DNA of 64,000 nt from Spongospora subterranea f. sp. subterranea (Eukaryota; Endomyxa: Phytomyxea; Phytomyxea; Plasmodiophorida): assembly GCA_049724395.1 (NCBI GenBank), contig JAUGWO010000031.1:1-64000 (forward strand). The letters run 5' to 3'. Position numbers and translations under genes: made by a program. Positions 1 to 10,329 of the stretch are shown one piece after another. The stretch's first letter is position 1. Every line of letters starts with the position of its first letter. Under the pieces are notes generated by a model, which did not search any database, was not told the origin of the DNA, and saw nothing but the letters and a program-made list of their open reading frames with translations.

Positions 1-1553
1 CCAAAAGGAAGGCAACCCGGCGGTTTTTGATTCTCACGAAGCCTGGAATTTCATTTTGTCTCAATTTGCTAATTGTGGTCCTTTTGTGATGAAGAAAATC
101 ACAGAAACGTTGAATTGTGCTTAGTTTTGAAGATATTGTGATTATTTTTTGTTAAACATTTATTTTTGTGAAGTACGGTAGGCGGATTTTTGGTTAACAA
201 AAAATCACAATTATCATTGTTCAACTGCCATCCGCATTGAACCAACGCGGGAATTGATTGACGACTCAAAGTGGTAGACTAGATTTTCTTCAATGAAGCG
301 TTTCCTCTTGTCCCAAATAATCAGAGATGGGTAGATGATCGAGAGAAACGGCGTAAAGCTCAGGCTATTGCTGAAGGCGTTGCTCGGTTAGTACGTACGC
401 CGCGAGATGTTCCCTCAGCTCCATTTGCAATCTCTGCAGCTTATGATGTCCACGAATTCTATGCCTTCACAATCCAGCATACCTCGTGAAATCGTAATTG
501 AAGCGTTCCAGCGTCAGTTGCATCGGCGGCTGATGAAAGAACTGTTAAAAACTGTTCAGCAATCGATGCGTGCGTTCAGCAAACGGCTGGTTTTTATTGA
601 ACAATGATGTGGGAAATGCGATCGAAAGCGATTTTTTCTATTTTCAGTCCCGTCTGGGAGCCGTCATATGCATTGCAAATTTGAATATGGAGCTACCATG
701 CTCAATATTCCGGATGAAATATCAAGAACAGGAAACATTTATCATCGAGCATGTCGTGAAGCGCCAAGCGGCAATCCACTAAGCAGATCAACAGCGTATG
801 ATCTTCTGATATCCCACTTCGGCAGGAGTTCACTGAAGATGGTCATGTTATCATCTGTTCCTGAATCGTTTCGAGCACCCCAGCGTTTTCGCATCGGCTC
901 ACCAAATGCTGTTGGCGACATCATTCTCACGAAAAGAACCTATTTCTCAAATAAGGGTTGGTTAACTATTTCACGTTTGTATCGAGTCTACCGCCCGGAT
1001 TCGTCAATCATTGTCTTGACCTAAAGTAAAGCGATTGATGAATGCGGATGAGATGTTTTTGCAATTTTATCCAAAGGAATCGCATCTGATCGCACCGACT
1101 AACGTGGCTCGAGTTGGATCGAATCGAGAAGAGGTCGATAAGCAAGCATGTACTGTAATGGTCGGATGCGAAATGTTTGAGCCACGAATGATGGTGCCGT
1201 AAATCGCAATGACCGGAAGCGATGGGAGACCGGCAATCCACTAAGCCGATCAACAGCAGGGTCACTTTTCATCCCAAACATTGGACGGATAAGCAGGGAT
1301 GTTGCCGTTATCTTCAATGGCTGCGCTTTTGCTATCCGAAGCAAAACTAGGGTTGATCTGGGTGCAGCAACAGGCCACTTTTTTGCGAGCAAGTTACAAG
1401 CAAGGCTGTCGCGACATCGATTTTCGATCCGAAAAGAATCTATTTGATTGCAAACGGTTCCGGTTAACTGGCTTCACATGTTTCATGGGAAATACGAGGT
1501 GATCCGGGGCCGGAGGAAAATATAAAATTGACTGAAGGACATAATGTCGTGGT
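1..1553. other. Gene-free, transposon-derived flank
   Basis: No convincing coding region is visible; all open frames are short and resemble nothing I know. Two diverged stretches, about 765-1000 and 1225-1490, share blocks such as gcaatccactaag and gaaaagaa-ctattt in the same order, so this looks like an old direct duplication inside decayed repeat DNA that leads into the MULE fragment downstream. Confidence 0.4.
130..212. repeat. Short inverted repeat
   Basis: The block around 130-156 (attgtgattattttttgtt) is matched in reverse complement near 192-212 (aacaaaaaatcacaat), with a loop of roughly 40 bases. It could be a remnant of a transposon end or a chance AT-rich hairpin. Function unknown. 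Confidence 0.4.
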
Positions 1554-2360
1554 TTGAAGATGCCTTTGAAGAACTGTGGACACAAACTTAACATCGCTCT
1601 CCTGGCCAAACACGAGGACAATGGAGCTTATAAATCATACGGCATTGTTGATTTTTCAATCAAAAAAGTCCGAATGCCGTGGATCCACCGACATCAGACG
1701 AGATACCGCGGTCCCTTGTGCGACATGATTTTGTCGACCAAATACGTGAGTGCTGAATTAAGCTGGACCATTTTCAGCTGGCTCGGAGCCGGCAGCGCGT
1801 CGCCATTAGACCTTAATAGAATGTATGAACCACCCTTAACCGGTATCATGGGGGACGCTGATATGGCCCAATTCAATGCAACAATGAGGATTTTCAATCA
1901 GTGCTCATACCTGATGTGTTTCTTTCACGTACTCGAAAATGTGTCTTTTTCAAAAGTTGTCAACATTCTCGCTGGAGATAGAATTTGTGCGGTGTTGAGA
2001 CCTTCGCGACGGTATTCATTTCTCATGACATATACTCATTGCATCTCTCTCGAAGCGCATTAGAATTTGCTGAAAAATCTGGTGTGATAATTGCGAGATG
2101 GAGCCGAAGATGCAAGTCCTCCTGCTGTGCAACAACGCTTCGCCGAATATTTTCGGAATTAATGGCTGCAAGAAAATTTTTTGCGATGGGCTATTTATTA
2201 CACCGAGAGGGGAAGGTCGTTACCAACAATCCTAATGAAGAATTTAATGCTCGGATTAACGAGGTAAAACGTCATCAGGCTGACTTTTATAAAAAGGCTT
2301 TGGGCAGACGTCGAATGCACATCCCGCCCTACTGGAAGAGATCGGGCTGTTGATTCAAGC
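1554..2360 (+). pseudogene. Decayed MULE-type transposase fragment
   Basis: Two frames together resemble the central and C-terminal part of a Mutator-like (MULE) transposase. The first frame (1554-2063) has GDADMAQFNA followed about 15 residues later by YLMCFFHVLENV, the usual layout around a catalytic Asp of MULE/FAR1-type transposases. The second frame (1985-2353) has TNNPNEEFNARI, a common motif near the end of the catalytic domain. A frame change separates them and no full N-terminus or zinc finger is seen, so the gene is dead. Its 3' half reappears inverted at 2690-2970. The family call is from motif memory only. Confidence 0.6.
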
Positions 2361-2689
2361 CGGAGAGTGACAATAATCGAACGTTTCATCTGGCTCGAGA
2401 AATATTGGCATTGGCATTCGTATAAATCAAAGGCTGCTGCCCAACCATCGTTGGGCATCCCAGGCGTTTTCATTCTGAGAACGTTTCTGCTGTCCGTCAG
2501 TTTGAAGACACCAGTGAACTCAGCTTCGTCAGGCCCATCTCGCTCATCTAAAAACCGGTTGTTCTAACTGAGACACCAGCATTTATTGCTCATTTTTATC
2601 ACGCGAGAATATAGGAGATGATTAGACCTAAGTTTGTTGAAACGTCTTATCAAACTCTCTGATGCCACAAGAGCCCGATGAAAGGTTCC

Positions 2690-2970
2690 TTTATTGTCAC
2701 TCTCAGCTTAAATCAACAGCCCGATCTCTTCCAGTAGGATGGGGATGTGCATTCGACGTCTGCTCAAAGCCTGCAATCCTTTATAGAAGCTCATACTGTC
2801 AGCTTGATGACTTTTTTACCTCCTTGATCCAGCATTAAATCCTTTATTAGGATTGTTGGGAGCGGACCTTCCCCTCTCGCTCGAAAATCTTCCTTGCAGC
2901 CATTGATTCCGAAAAAATTCTTGCGAAGCGTTGCACAGAAGGAGGACTTGCGTCTTGGCTCAGCCATAGT
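2690..2970 (-). pseudogene. Inverted partial copy of the MULE transposase 3' end
   Basis: Read on the minus strand this stretch matches 2095-2375 on the plus strand. Both contain the blocks ccgaaaa/tattttcggaatt-aatgg-tgcaag, gagaggggaaggt and agagatcgggctgtt in the same order. Substitutions and small indels are frequent, so the two copies are old or were mutated separately. Only about 280 bases are duplicated. Together the two copies make a loose palindrome centred near 2530. Confidence 0.7.
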
Positions 2971-2991
2971 TGTGCTGTTGTTGCACAATAG

Positions 2992-3231
2992 CTAGACCTG
3001 CTTATACTGCACCTGTGCCAGGCGCATGCTGATTTCGGCTAACGCTGCGCGATCGTTGCGTCGCTCTGTTGAAGATTCAGCGTTAGGCTCGTGGTGCAAA
3101 TACGAGTCTATGTCCATTCGGATGAGTTGGGTCTCAACCTTCCGTTTGAAAGTGTCCCAGTTTGTGCCGTCAAACTCTGGGATCAGATTTAGGCCGCCTT
3201 TATATTTGGTGCTGTCCACGTCCTTCCTCAA
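2992..3231 (-). pseudogene. Copia-type gag N-terminal fragment
   Basis: An open frame of 79 codons contains LIPEFDGTNWDTFKRK followed by VETQLI, the typical start of gag polyproteins of Ty1/Copia retrotransposons (UBN2/retrotran-gag family), where this tryptophan-rich motif is well conserved. There is no zinc knuckle, protease or polymerase nearby, so only the first part of gag survives. It abuts the inverted MULE fragment, suggesting nested insertion. No LTR is seen. Confidence 0.55.
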
Positions 3232-3484
3232 CGGGTGAATTGTTATCGATCTTGTCGACTCCCATCGTCGCTCTGGCGGGCTGTTGCCGTCGGCGATATT
3301 TTTGACCTCGTCTCTGCTGTGGCGGTCATGGTGGTGGGTCCTTGCGTTGGCTTTACTCTGGCCACCGTTCTGTGTCGATGAGCTCTGTCGCGCAACTTGG
3401 TAGAGCTGGGACTCTTAATCTTCAGGTGGTGTTCGTGTAATAGACCAGAGCTGTTGACCAGGATGTTAGGAAGAAGTAGCGATT

Positions 3485-3560
3485 TACTCCCTCTGTCCCA
3501 TAATAACTGTCGCTTACGCACTTTTTGTTTGTCCCGAATTAATTGTCGCATACAGTACCG
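3485..3560. repeat. Mariner-type terminal repeat remnant
   Basis: The sequence actccctctgtcccataata followed by a second block (tgtcccgaattaattgtcgc) resembles the CTCCCTC-N-GTCC ends of mariner and Stowaway-like elements. The element B terminus near 12681-12706 has the same core, so this is probably a short leftover of the same family. The two blocks form a diverged direct repeat, as expected for subterminal transposase-binding sites. Confidence 0.55.
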
Positions 3561-3601
3561 GACATCTTAACACCACAGACATTTCAAATTGGAAATAAGA
3601 A

Positions 3602-5827
3602 AGTGCGTACGCAGATACAATATGCGCAACGGCGCAAAATATAAGTGCAACTGCACCTGTTTTTCCCAAATCAAAGATCGTTTATTATGCGAACTGGCAA
3701 GCTTCTATGACGCTTATAAACTTTGACAGCATACTCTACTTGGCGCATGGTCAGTCTGTTGCCATCGGGACCATTAACGCGATAGGCGTCCATGTATCTG
3801 AAGCATTTGCGTGCAAACCGACGAATCTGGGACACGGTCACTGCCTGAAGTGCCAGGGGAACAACGCATTTCAAGTCCTTGAAGGAATAAGTACAGTTTC
3901 TTCGTGTGTAGCTCTTACACGCGGCCCAATACATTTCTATGAAGTTGAATTCACAATGGAACTTAGGATAGAAATCAACAATAAATCCATCGTGACACTC
4001 AACGACCTCATTCAACCATTGCTTCTGTTGTTGAAAATCAGGTTGAGACTGCAGAATTTCACAAGATCCTTTTAAAGACATAGTGTTATCCCATAAGCTA
4101 CGTTCTTTCAAAATTGAGCGGACCCCTTTTTGGATACCGGCTTCGGTCTGCGTCTTTTGAATTATTTTGGCACCAGAGCCATCAACAAACCAACCATCTC
4201 GCTGGGGTCTTGTCTTGACTCCACCATCACTAAGATTGAGCACGCGGGCATTCAAGGCATTCGGAGGTAGAGAACGATGGTTTTGAGAATTATCGAACAG
4301 GAATAACGCGTGCGATTCGGGGTGCAGAATCTTGAAAATCGGAATGACTTTCTTTTGAAGCTGGTTAACCAAATCAGCATTGGTCCAATAACCGTCGGCG
4401 TTCTTCCCAGGCTCGATTATGGTTACGGTTGCTGACGGTATTAGAGGATGCAATGCTTGCAGTTGTGGCGATAATCTCATTGCACCATGGCATTGACATA
4501 AGAATTCCGATACCATCAAACTCTTCCCTTCCCCTTTGGGACGTATGGGTAAATGATTTTTATCCATCCAGATGTGTTTTTTTCCATCATGAGAACTGAA
4601 ACAAGATTCATGGTGAGTCACAAGAATCAGTTGCTTAACTCCGTCTGGAATGTCAGAGAATATTTCACCTTCCATATCGTCCCCATCGAACTTGATCATT
4701 CGTTCATCGTATTGCCTCATGCGCCGTAGAAAATCTTGTCGATATGACACAACGTCTGCCCTTTCGTGGCCATCTTGATACAACCCCTTCTGGTAACCCC
4801 CATATTTTAGTCCAAGAACATGCATCCATCTCGACGCAGTTCGTTCAGAGATAATGATCGGGCGCGGCAACCCCAGTTGTAAATGAAGTGACTCCTGAAC
4901 CCATTTTGAGAATGAAAGCGCTGAGATCAAATCGTGCCTTTGAGATCGAAGCCAACCTCGACAGTTAATGACAACGTCTTCTTCGTGAATAAACGATTTC
5001 ACCTTGAAGTGCAAACCTTGGCTATGGTCGGGCAATCTCTGATTCTTTCTAAAAAATTCCGCCCATTTTCTGATAGTTCTACCGTGCCAGGTAGCACTTA
5101 AACTTGGAAATACATTTGTTGCCGATTCGGACGATGCTTTTGTTCTCGAGAGTCCTTGAACAAGTCCTATAGAGTATTTCTCGATGCTTTGATACCTAAG
5201 GAGATCATATTTGGTCACGTGGGCGAGCCGCTTTTCGTCTTGATGTTCTTCGTCACTGATGTGAGGCGGGATAACAGTTGTAATGCGGTTGGTATGTCTA
5301 TGAAAGTCTCGTCCACTGCTTCCGGAGATTCCGCTTCAAAAACTTCGGCGACAATTTCAGCTGTTGCACTTCTCGGTTTGAACCAATTGGTAATTTTAGG
5401 GACGTTTGCGACTGAGTTGATACGAGCTTGACGCTCTTTTTGTCGCCGCCACCGAGTGGTATCGCTATCACCGGAATAACACGAGCGAAGATGGGATCCA
5501 GCACCATTTATCCAAACTAACGTTGATGTGTTAGCATCAACGGCTACGTCATCGTCATCATCGCAAATAACGTAGCTTTCGTTGTCAGACGACTGATTAC
5601 CTTCAAGACAAACTTCCTTATTGTCAATAGTCGCAGAGATGCGTTTTAGATTCTGGATATTTCTAGCTTCGGCTAGCTGCTTCCATCGAGAGTTCTTGGG
5701 AGCCATTGTCAGCAGTTTGATGATTTTCAAGTTTTGAGTCCGGACTGCGCAGTAAAATTTGCGATCCTCGGGGTCACAATTTGCGCCACGGTGTGTAAGA
5801 ATATGCGGCAATATGTGCGAACGCACT
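3602..5827 (-). mobile_element. Tc1/IS630-like DDE transposon with imperfect terminal inverted repeats
   Basis: The left edge begins agtgcgtacgcagat and continues to ggcgcaaaat. The right edge, read in reverse complement, begins agtgcgttcgcacat and continues to ggcgcaaatt. These imperfect terminal repeats of about 40-50 bases bracket one long transposase frame, which fixes the element at about 2.2 kb. I do not see a clear target-site duplication. The element sits between mariner-like debris on the left and the Harbinger fold-back on the right. Confidence 0.65.
3671..5706 (-). CDS. DDE transposase (Tc1/IS630-related), one frame break
   Basis: The gene encodes a large transposase of a type I recall as abundant in basidiomycetes and glomeromycetes. 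The N-terminal segment from the ATG at 5706 has an acidic run and a TRWRRQKERQ basic motif. The long frame (3671-5218) carries the catalytic triad in context: VTHHESCFSS, then LFDNSQNHR, then FNFIEMYWAACK, and ends with RRFARKCFRYMDAYR. There is no ATG at the start of the long frame, and the first frame stops at 5215, four bases into it. A single-base shift around 5290 would join them smoothly into about 680 residues. That shift is either a real lesion or a consensus error. Otherwise the protein looks intact, so the element may be recent. Confidence 0.8.
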
Positions 5828-6014
5828 TTGTGAGCATTTTGATTTTCCACCATATAAATTTCAAAAATGTTCTCTTACATACAAACTTTGGACTCTATCG
5901 GCGCAGCCGCTATTCAAGTTAAAGACACAATCGAGGTGTCATATTGTTCAGAAGGCAAAAAGCTATCGATTAACACCTTCTAAACAGATTGATTGAGCTA
6001 GCTGAAGGCTGCTC
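5828..6014. other. Short spacer between transposons
   Basis: No gene is seen. The stretch links the right end of the DDE element to the left arm of the Harbinger inverted repeat. Its identity to the arm starts only at about 6015 (aagaacagcagacgg). Confidence 0.4.
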
Positions 6015-6147
6015 AAAGAACAGCAGACGGAGGCGTCAGATGGGATGGCGAACACCCACCAGGCGTCTGACGGCCGAGGTGATTCAGCCGTAAAGATCTG
6101 GCGAAAGAGAATTGCAGACTTGATGTGGTCTGACTATTTGACTCTTA

Positions 6148-6168
6148 GGTCCCGTTTGGATGCCACGG
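6148..6168 (+). repeat. Harbinger-like terminal inverted repeat at a TTA site
   Basis: GGTCCCGTTTGGATGCCACG follows a TTA trinucleotide exactly where the transposase C-terminal coding sequence is interrupted. TTA/TWA is the usual PIF/Harbinger target. Its mirror copy is at 8991-9011, and related ends are at 10500-10518 and 14046-14065. Confidence 0.65.
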
Positions 6169-6378
6169 GTCCGCAATTTTGCAAAATTCTTAGTTTGCAA
6201 AATTCTGGTAAAATTTTGCAAAATTCTTAGTTTGCAAAATTCTGGTAAAATTTTGCAAAGTTTCAATTTGCTGTTTCCCCGTGCGTTTGGCAGCATCCCG
6301 ATCAAAAGGTCCGCATTGCATCAACTGTAGGTACCATAGAGCAGCACCCTCTATAACTACCTACTCCTATTTCTTAAT

Positions 6379-7498
6379 ATGGTGGCTGCCAAATCAGAAG
6401 CACGAGCTAAATGGACGGTGGAAAAGCAACAACGTCTAATGGAGCTAATGAGTGATGAGGCGAGTTGGATTTTTAAATTTTCAACACTCTCTCATTGAGT
6501 GCAGGTTGTCAAGTGTGGAAAATCGGAAAACGGGTACAAGAAGCAATCATGGCATGCTGTTACCTTGGCATTCAATAAGGAATTCGCCACTGTTTATGAA
6601 TCCCGTCAATTGAAATCACAACTGAACGAGGTATGCACAGGACGCTATGATCATAGTCTGGAATCAGGTTCCCATTAATTGACAGCTCAAAAGCAATTGG
6701 AAACTGCTGAAACAGTTGAAGAATAACAGCGGGTTTGGATGGGACGAACAGCGTCAACTTCCAACTGCACCTGATCAAACATGGGACGAGCTGATTGAGG
6801 TCAATTGATTTCTGATCCTGCTCTATATTAATTGTAATACGATGGTGATTGTGTTGTTAGGTCAAACCCAAAAATGCGATTTTTAGGGAAAATCCATGGG
6901 TTTTGTTTTCAGCTGCCGACATTTTATTTGAGGGGACTGCTGCCACAGGCGAGTTCGCCATCGAATCAAATGTCCATGTGCTCCACCAGTTTCAGAGGGG
7001 TTTTTTCCGTACCCTCCTCGTTCCAGCCTCTCGGTTATAGCTGACTCGATATGCGAGGATGATTACCAGTCCTCAAGCAGCTCTGATCACAACAAAGCGC
7101 CCAAGCGTAGGAAAAGTGGTGCCAGACCACGTTCGAACGAGTTCACTCCCAATGGAGGCGGAGCTGTGGCAGCTCGCCCGGTGTCTACCACTCCCCGAGG
7201 AAGAAACAGTCCAGCGTGGGCAATCGCAGACGCGTTGGCGAAGTTTGCTGAATCTCGTGCTCCCATGCCAGCTAGCAAACCCACTCCCTCACTGGAGCGC
7301 GCCATTCAAGTATTGGAGCTGGACTACGCTGATCTCTTCACCGATGAAGAGCTGGCCAGTGCGTACGAAGTGATGGAAAATGAAGTAAAGGCATTAAACT
7401 TCAGTTTAATGCGAAAAGGTTCTGCCAGGGATATCTGGCTTCGCAAACAGGTTACGCTATTGTCGTCGCAACATGAATCTCAGTTTATGCCTTATTAA
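6379..7498 (+). pseudogene. Myb/SANT-like Harbinger accessory protein, frameshifted copy
   Basis: This is the plus-strand twin of the minus-strand gene at 7698-8817 and has the same four exons. Two 2-base indels break the frame: one in exon 2 (near 6557, where the right copy reads atgctctg and this one atgctg) and one in the last exon (near 6984, ctccaccag instead of ctcccag). The DNA-binding half and C-terminal half can therefore no longer be translated as one protein. Apart from these it matches its twin almost base for base, so it was a working gene until recently. Confidence 0.85.
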
Positions 7499-7512
7499 AA
7501 GTTGTTTTTCGA

Positions 7513-7683
7513 AAGCGGCGATGACTCGTTCGTGAGCAACGCTATGATCAAGAACAGCAGACGGAGGCGTCAGATGGGATGGCGAACACCCACCAGGCGT
7601 CTGACGGCCGAGGTGATTCAGCCGTAAAGATCTGGCGAAAGAGAATTGCAGACTTGATGTGGTCTGACTATTTGACTCTTAGA
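7513..7683 (+). repeat. Asymmetric centre of the inverted repeat: third copy of transposase 3' end
   Basis: This 171-base spacer separates the two arms. It duplicates the transposase C-terminal coding sequence found at 6015-6147, in the same orientation, and at 9012-9185 in inverted orientation. Here the coding sequence runs past the TTA site into ...LTLRSKNNF and a stop. This probably shows the original uninterrupted transposase end lying tail-to-tail with the Myb gene. A 2-base insertion near 7543 breaks its frame. Confidence 0.75.
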
Positions 7684-7697
7684 TCGAAAAACAACTT

Positions 7698-8817
7698 TTA
7701 ATAAGGCATAAACTGAGATTCATGTTGCGACGACAATAGCGTAACCTGTTTGCGAAGCCAGATATCCCTGGCAGAACCTTTTCGCATTAAACTGAAGTTT
7801 AATGCCTTTACTTCATTTTCCATCACTTCGTACGCACTGGCCAGCTCTTCATCGGTGAAGAGATCAGCGTAGTCCAGCTCCAATACTTGAATGGCGCGCT
7901 CCAGTGAGGGAGTGGGTTTGCTAGCTGGCATGGGAGCACGAGATTCAGCAAACTTCGCCAACGCGTCTGCGATTGCCCACGCTGGACTGTTTCTTCCTCG
8001 GGGAGTGGTAGACACCGGGCGAGCTGCCACAGCTCCGCCTCCATTGGGAGTGAACTCGTTCGAACGTGGTCTGGCACCACTTTTCCTACGCTTGGGCGCT
8101 TTGTTGTGATCAGAGCTGCTTGAGGACTGGTAATCATCCTCGCATATCGAGTCAGCTATAACCGAGAGGCTGGAACGAGGAGGGTACGGAAAAAACCCCT
8201 CTGAAACTGGGAGCACATGGACATTTGATTCGATGGCGAACTCGCCTGTGGCAGCAGTCCCCTCAAATAAAATGTCGGCAGCTGAAAACAAAACCCATGG
8301 ATTTTCCCTAAAAATCGCATTTTTGGGTTTGACCTAACAACACAATCACCATCGTATTACAATTAATATAGAGCAGGATCAGAAATCAATTGACCTCAAT
8401 CAGCGCGTCCCATGTTTGATCAGGTGCAGTTGGAAGTTGACGCTGTTCGTCCCATCCAAACCCGCTGTTATTCTTCAACTGTTTCAGCAGTTTCCAATTG
8501 CTTTTGAGCTGTCAATTAATGGGAACCTGATTCCAGACTATGATCATAGCGTCCTGTGCATACCTCGTTCAGTTGTGATTTCAATTGACGGGATTCATAA
8601 ACAGTGGCGAATTCCTTATTGAATGCCAAGGTAACAGAGCATGCCATGATTGCTTCTTGTACCCGTTTTCCGATTTTCCACACTTGACAACCTGCACTCA
8701 ATGAGAGAGTGTTGAAAATTTAAAAATCCAACTCGCCTCATCACTCATTAGCTCCATTAGACGTTGTTGCTTTTCCACCGTCCATTTAGCTCGTGCTTCT
8801 GATTTGGCAGCCACCAT
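7698..8817 (-). CDS. Myb/SANT-like DNA-binding protein of a PIF/Harbinger element
   Basis: Harbinger elements encode a second protein, a Myb/SANT-like factor that binds the element ends and helps the transposase enter the nucleus and cut. Four exons are inferred from GT-AG joins (introns about 42-66 nt). Exon 1 gives AKWTVEKQQRLMELM, exon 2 QVWKIGKRVQ to RQLKSQLNE, exon 3 LKSNWKLLKQL then NSGFGWDEQRQLPTAPD and TWDELIE, the hallmark of the Myb_DNA-bind_3 fold. The last exon is VKPKNAIFRENPW to MPY, with a serine/basic linker and a C-terminal helical region. Start is the ATG at 8817. It lies beside and in the same orientation as the transposase gene. Every exon is open, so this copy may be functional. 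Confidence 0.85.
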
Positions 8818-8990
8818 ATTAAGAAATAGGAGTAGGTAGTTATAGAGGGTGCTGCTCTATGGTACCTACAGTTGATGCAATGCGGACCTTTTGATCGGGA
8901 TGCTGCCAAACGCACGGGGAAACAGCAAATTGAAACTTTGCAAAATTTTACCAGAATTTTGCAAACTAAGAATTTTGCAAAATTGCGGAC

Positions 8991-9011
8991 CCGTGGCATC
9001 CAAACGGGACC
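8991..9011 (-). repeat. Harbinger-like TIR, mirror of 6148-6168
   Basis: Read on the minus strand this is GGTCCCGTTTGGATGCCACG preceded by TTA. It interrupts the transposase gene after LTL, so the open frame continues into non-coding terminal-repeat sequence. The following 60 bases hold TTTTGCAAAATT and TTTGCAAACTAAG blocks. Confidence 0.65.
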
Positions 9012-10285
9012 TAAGAGTCAAATAGTCAGACCACATCAAGTCTGCAATTCTCTTTCGCCAGATCTTTACGGCTGAATCACCTCGGCCGTCAGACGCCTGG
9101 TGGGTGTTCGCCATCCCATCTGACGCCTCCGTCTGCTGTTCTTGATCATAGCGTTGCACGAACGAGTCATCGCCGCTTTGTTTTCTAATCAAATTATGGA
9201 GGACGCAGAGCGCTAGCACCAGCTTAACTTGACAGGAATAGGGGTACGACGGAGGGGATGTCAATATAGGAAAACGCTTTTTCATTACCCCAAAGATTCT
9301 CTCAATCACGTTTCGCAGTTGAGCGTGACGCAGGTTGAAGAGTTCTTCGGCGTTTCTCGGCCTGTTAAACATAGTGAGTTCGATCAGGCTATCGCAGATA
9401 ATGACGATACTTTTCATTTCCTTGTCCCCATTCTTTGAGATGATATCGTACACCACGGAAAGGTGTCAGACAATCTTTGGATAGCCCATAACCGGCGTCG
9501 CCAAGGTAGTATTTGCCATCTGGGATAGCGAAAGATTTCGATCTGGCACTCTCAAAAACAGTACCATCTGCGGCAGACCCCTCCCATCCGGGGAGAACAT
9601 ATAAAAAATACATGTCAAACGAGCTGGCAGCGAGAACGTTCTGGCTGTAAAAGCCTTTTCGGTTCCGAAACGGCACAGCGTTTCCTCGGGGCGGAGTTGC
9701 TGGAATATGTGTTCCGTCCAGCGCACCAATACAGTCCTTAAAATACGGGAAGAATTTCCTGTTTCTAATCACTTCTGGTGGAGTTACACTCGATGGCAGG
9801 AAGATGTAATCGCCAGCCATGGTCACTAGAGCATCGACAACAGCGTTGACGTGTCTTGACAGCGAGTCAATATTGAGGACATTGTGATCAGCAAGTCTTT
9901 ACCTGCTAATCGTTTCTCCCGAGTGTTGAAACCGTTCTTGAGCACTTCGGTTGGACGCATTTTGGCCAACGATATACAAGAAGATAGCCAATTGCTCTTC
10001 CGTGCTGACACCACGTGAGGGTATTAATCCTCCCCTTACGACGATCGCACTTTTCAAAGCAAAGAAAGTAGTACGAGTCATTCGGCAGAACTCCAAAAAC
10101 CGGCGCTCATTGGTTGAAAGTTGCAGCAGTTCTTGCATGTATAGATGGCCCGTCATTATTGAGGTCCGACATGGCTCTCTACACAAATAGTGTATTGCAT
10201 ACCATCCGGCCGTTAAAACGGCAATGTCGGTGACAGAATCGTCACCGCAATCGGTGTCTTCATGATGCAGGGAAGAACCAGACAT
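9012..10285 (-). CDS. PIF/Harbinger DDE transposase, 3' end displaced by an insertion
   Basis: Exon 1 (10285-9903) has the N-terminal helical region ending FQHSGETISR. A 48-nt GT-AG intron (9902-9855) joins it to HVNAVVDALV. Exon 2 (9854-9411) carries the catalytic core: IGALDGTHI with the first Asp, KGFYSQNVLAA, LPGWEGSAADG, then YYLGDAGY with the second Asp. A 49-nt intron (9410-9362) joins NEK to PRNAEELFNLRHAQLRNVIE, which holds the final Glu. The joins restore the family consensus exactly, so both introns are real. Exon 3 continues through VLALCVLHNLIR to DYLTL and then runs into a TIR at TTA, losing the last few codons, which survive only at the centre of the fold-back. The DDE_Tnp_4 family call is secure. 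Confidence 0.88.
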
Positions 10286-10329
10286 TTTTATGTATACCGT
10301 ATCCCCGAACTCCCTTCGCGGAATTTTTC

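Larger units (their letters stand above)
6015..7512 (+). repeat. Left arm of 3.1-kb Harbinger inverted repeat
   Basis: This arm is nearly identical to the reverse complement of 7684-9141. It contains, in order, a 130-base piece of the transposase C-terminal coding region, a TIR-like block at 6148-6168, TTTTGCAAAATT-type subterminal repeats and a complete but frameshifted Myb gene. Compared with the right arm it carries a tandem duplication of about 36 bases (6175-6245), a 2-base loss near 6557, a 2-base gain near 6984 and a GAG/GCG difference near 6789. The small number of differences implies recent duplication. Confidence 0.9.
7684..9141 (-). repeat. Right arm of 3.1-kb Harbinger inverted repeat
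   Basis: This is the reverse complement of 6015-7512. It holds the intact Myb gene and runs at its outer end directly into the body of the transposase gene, which continues to 10285. It has a single copy of the subterminal unit that is duplicated in the left arm. Confidence 0.9.
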
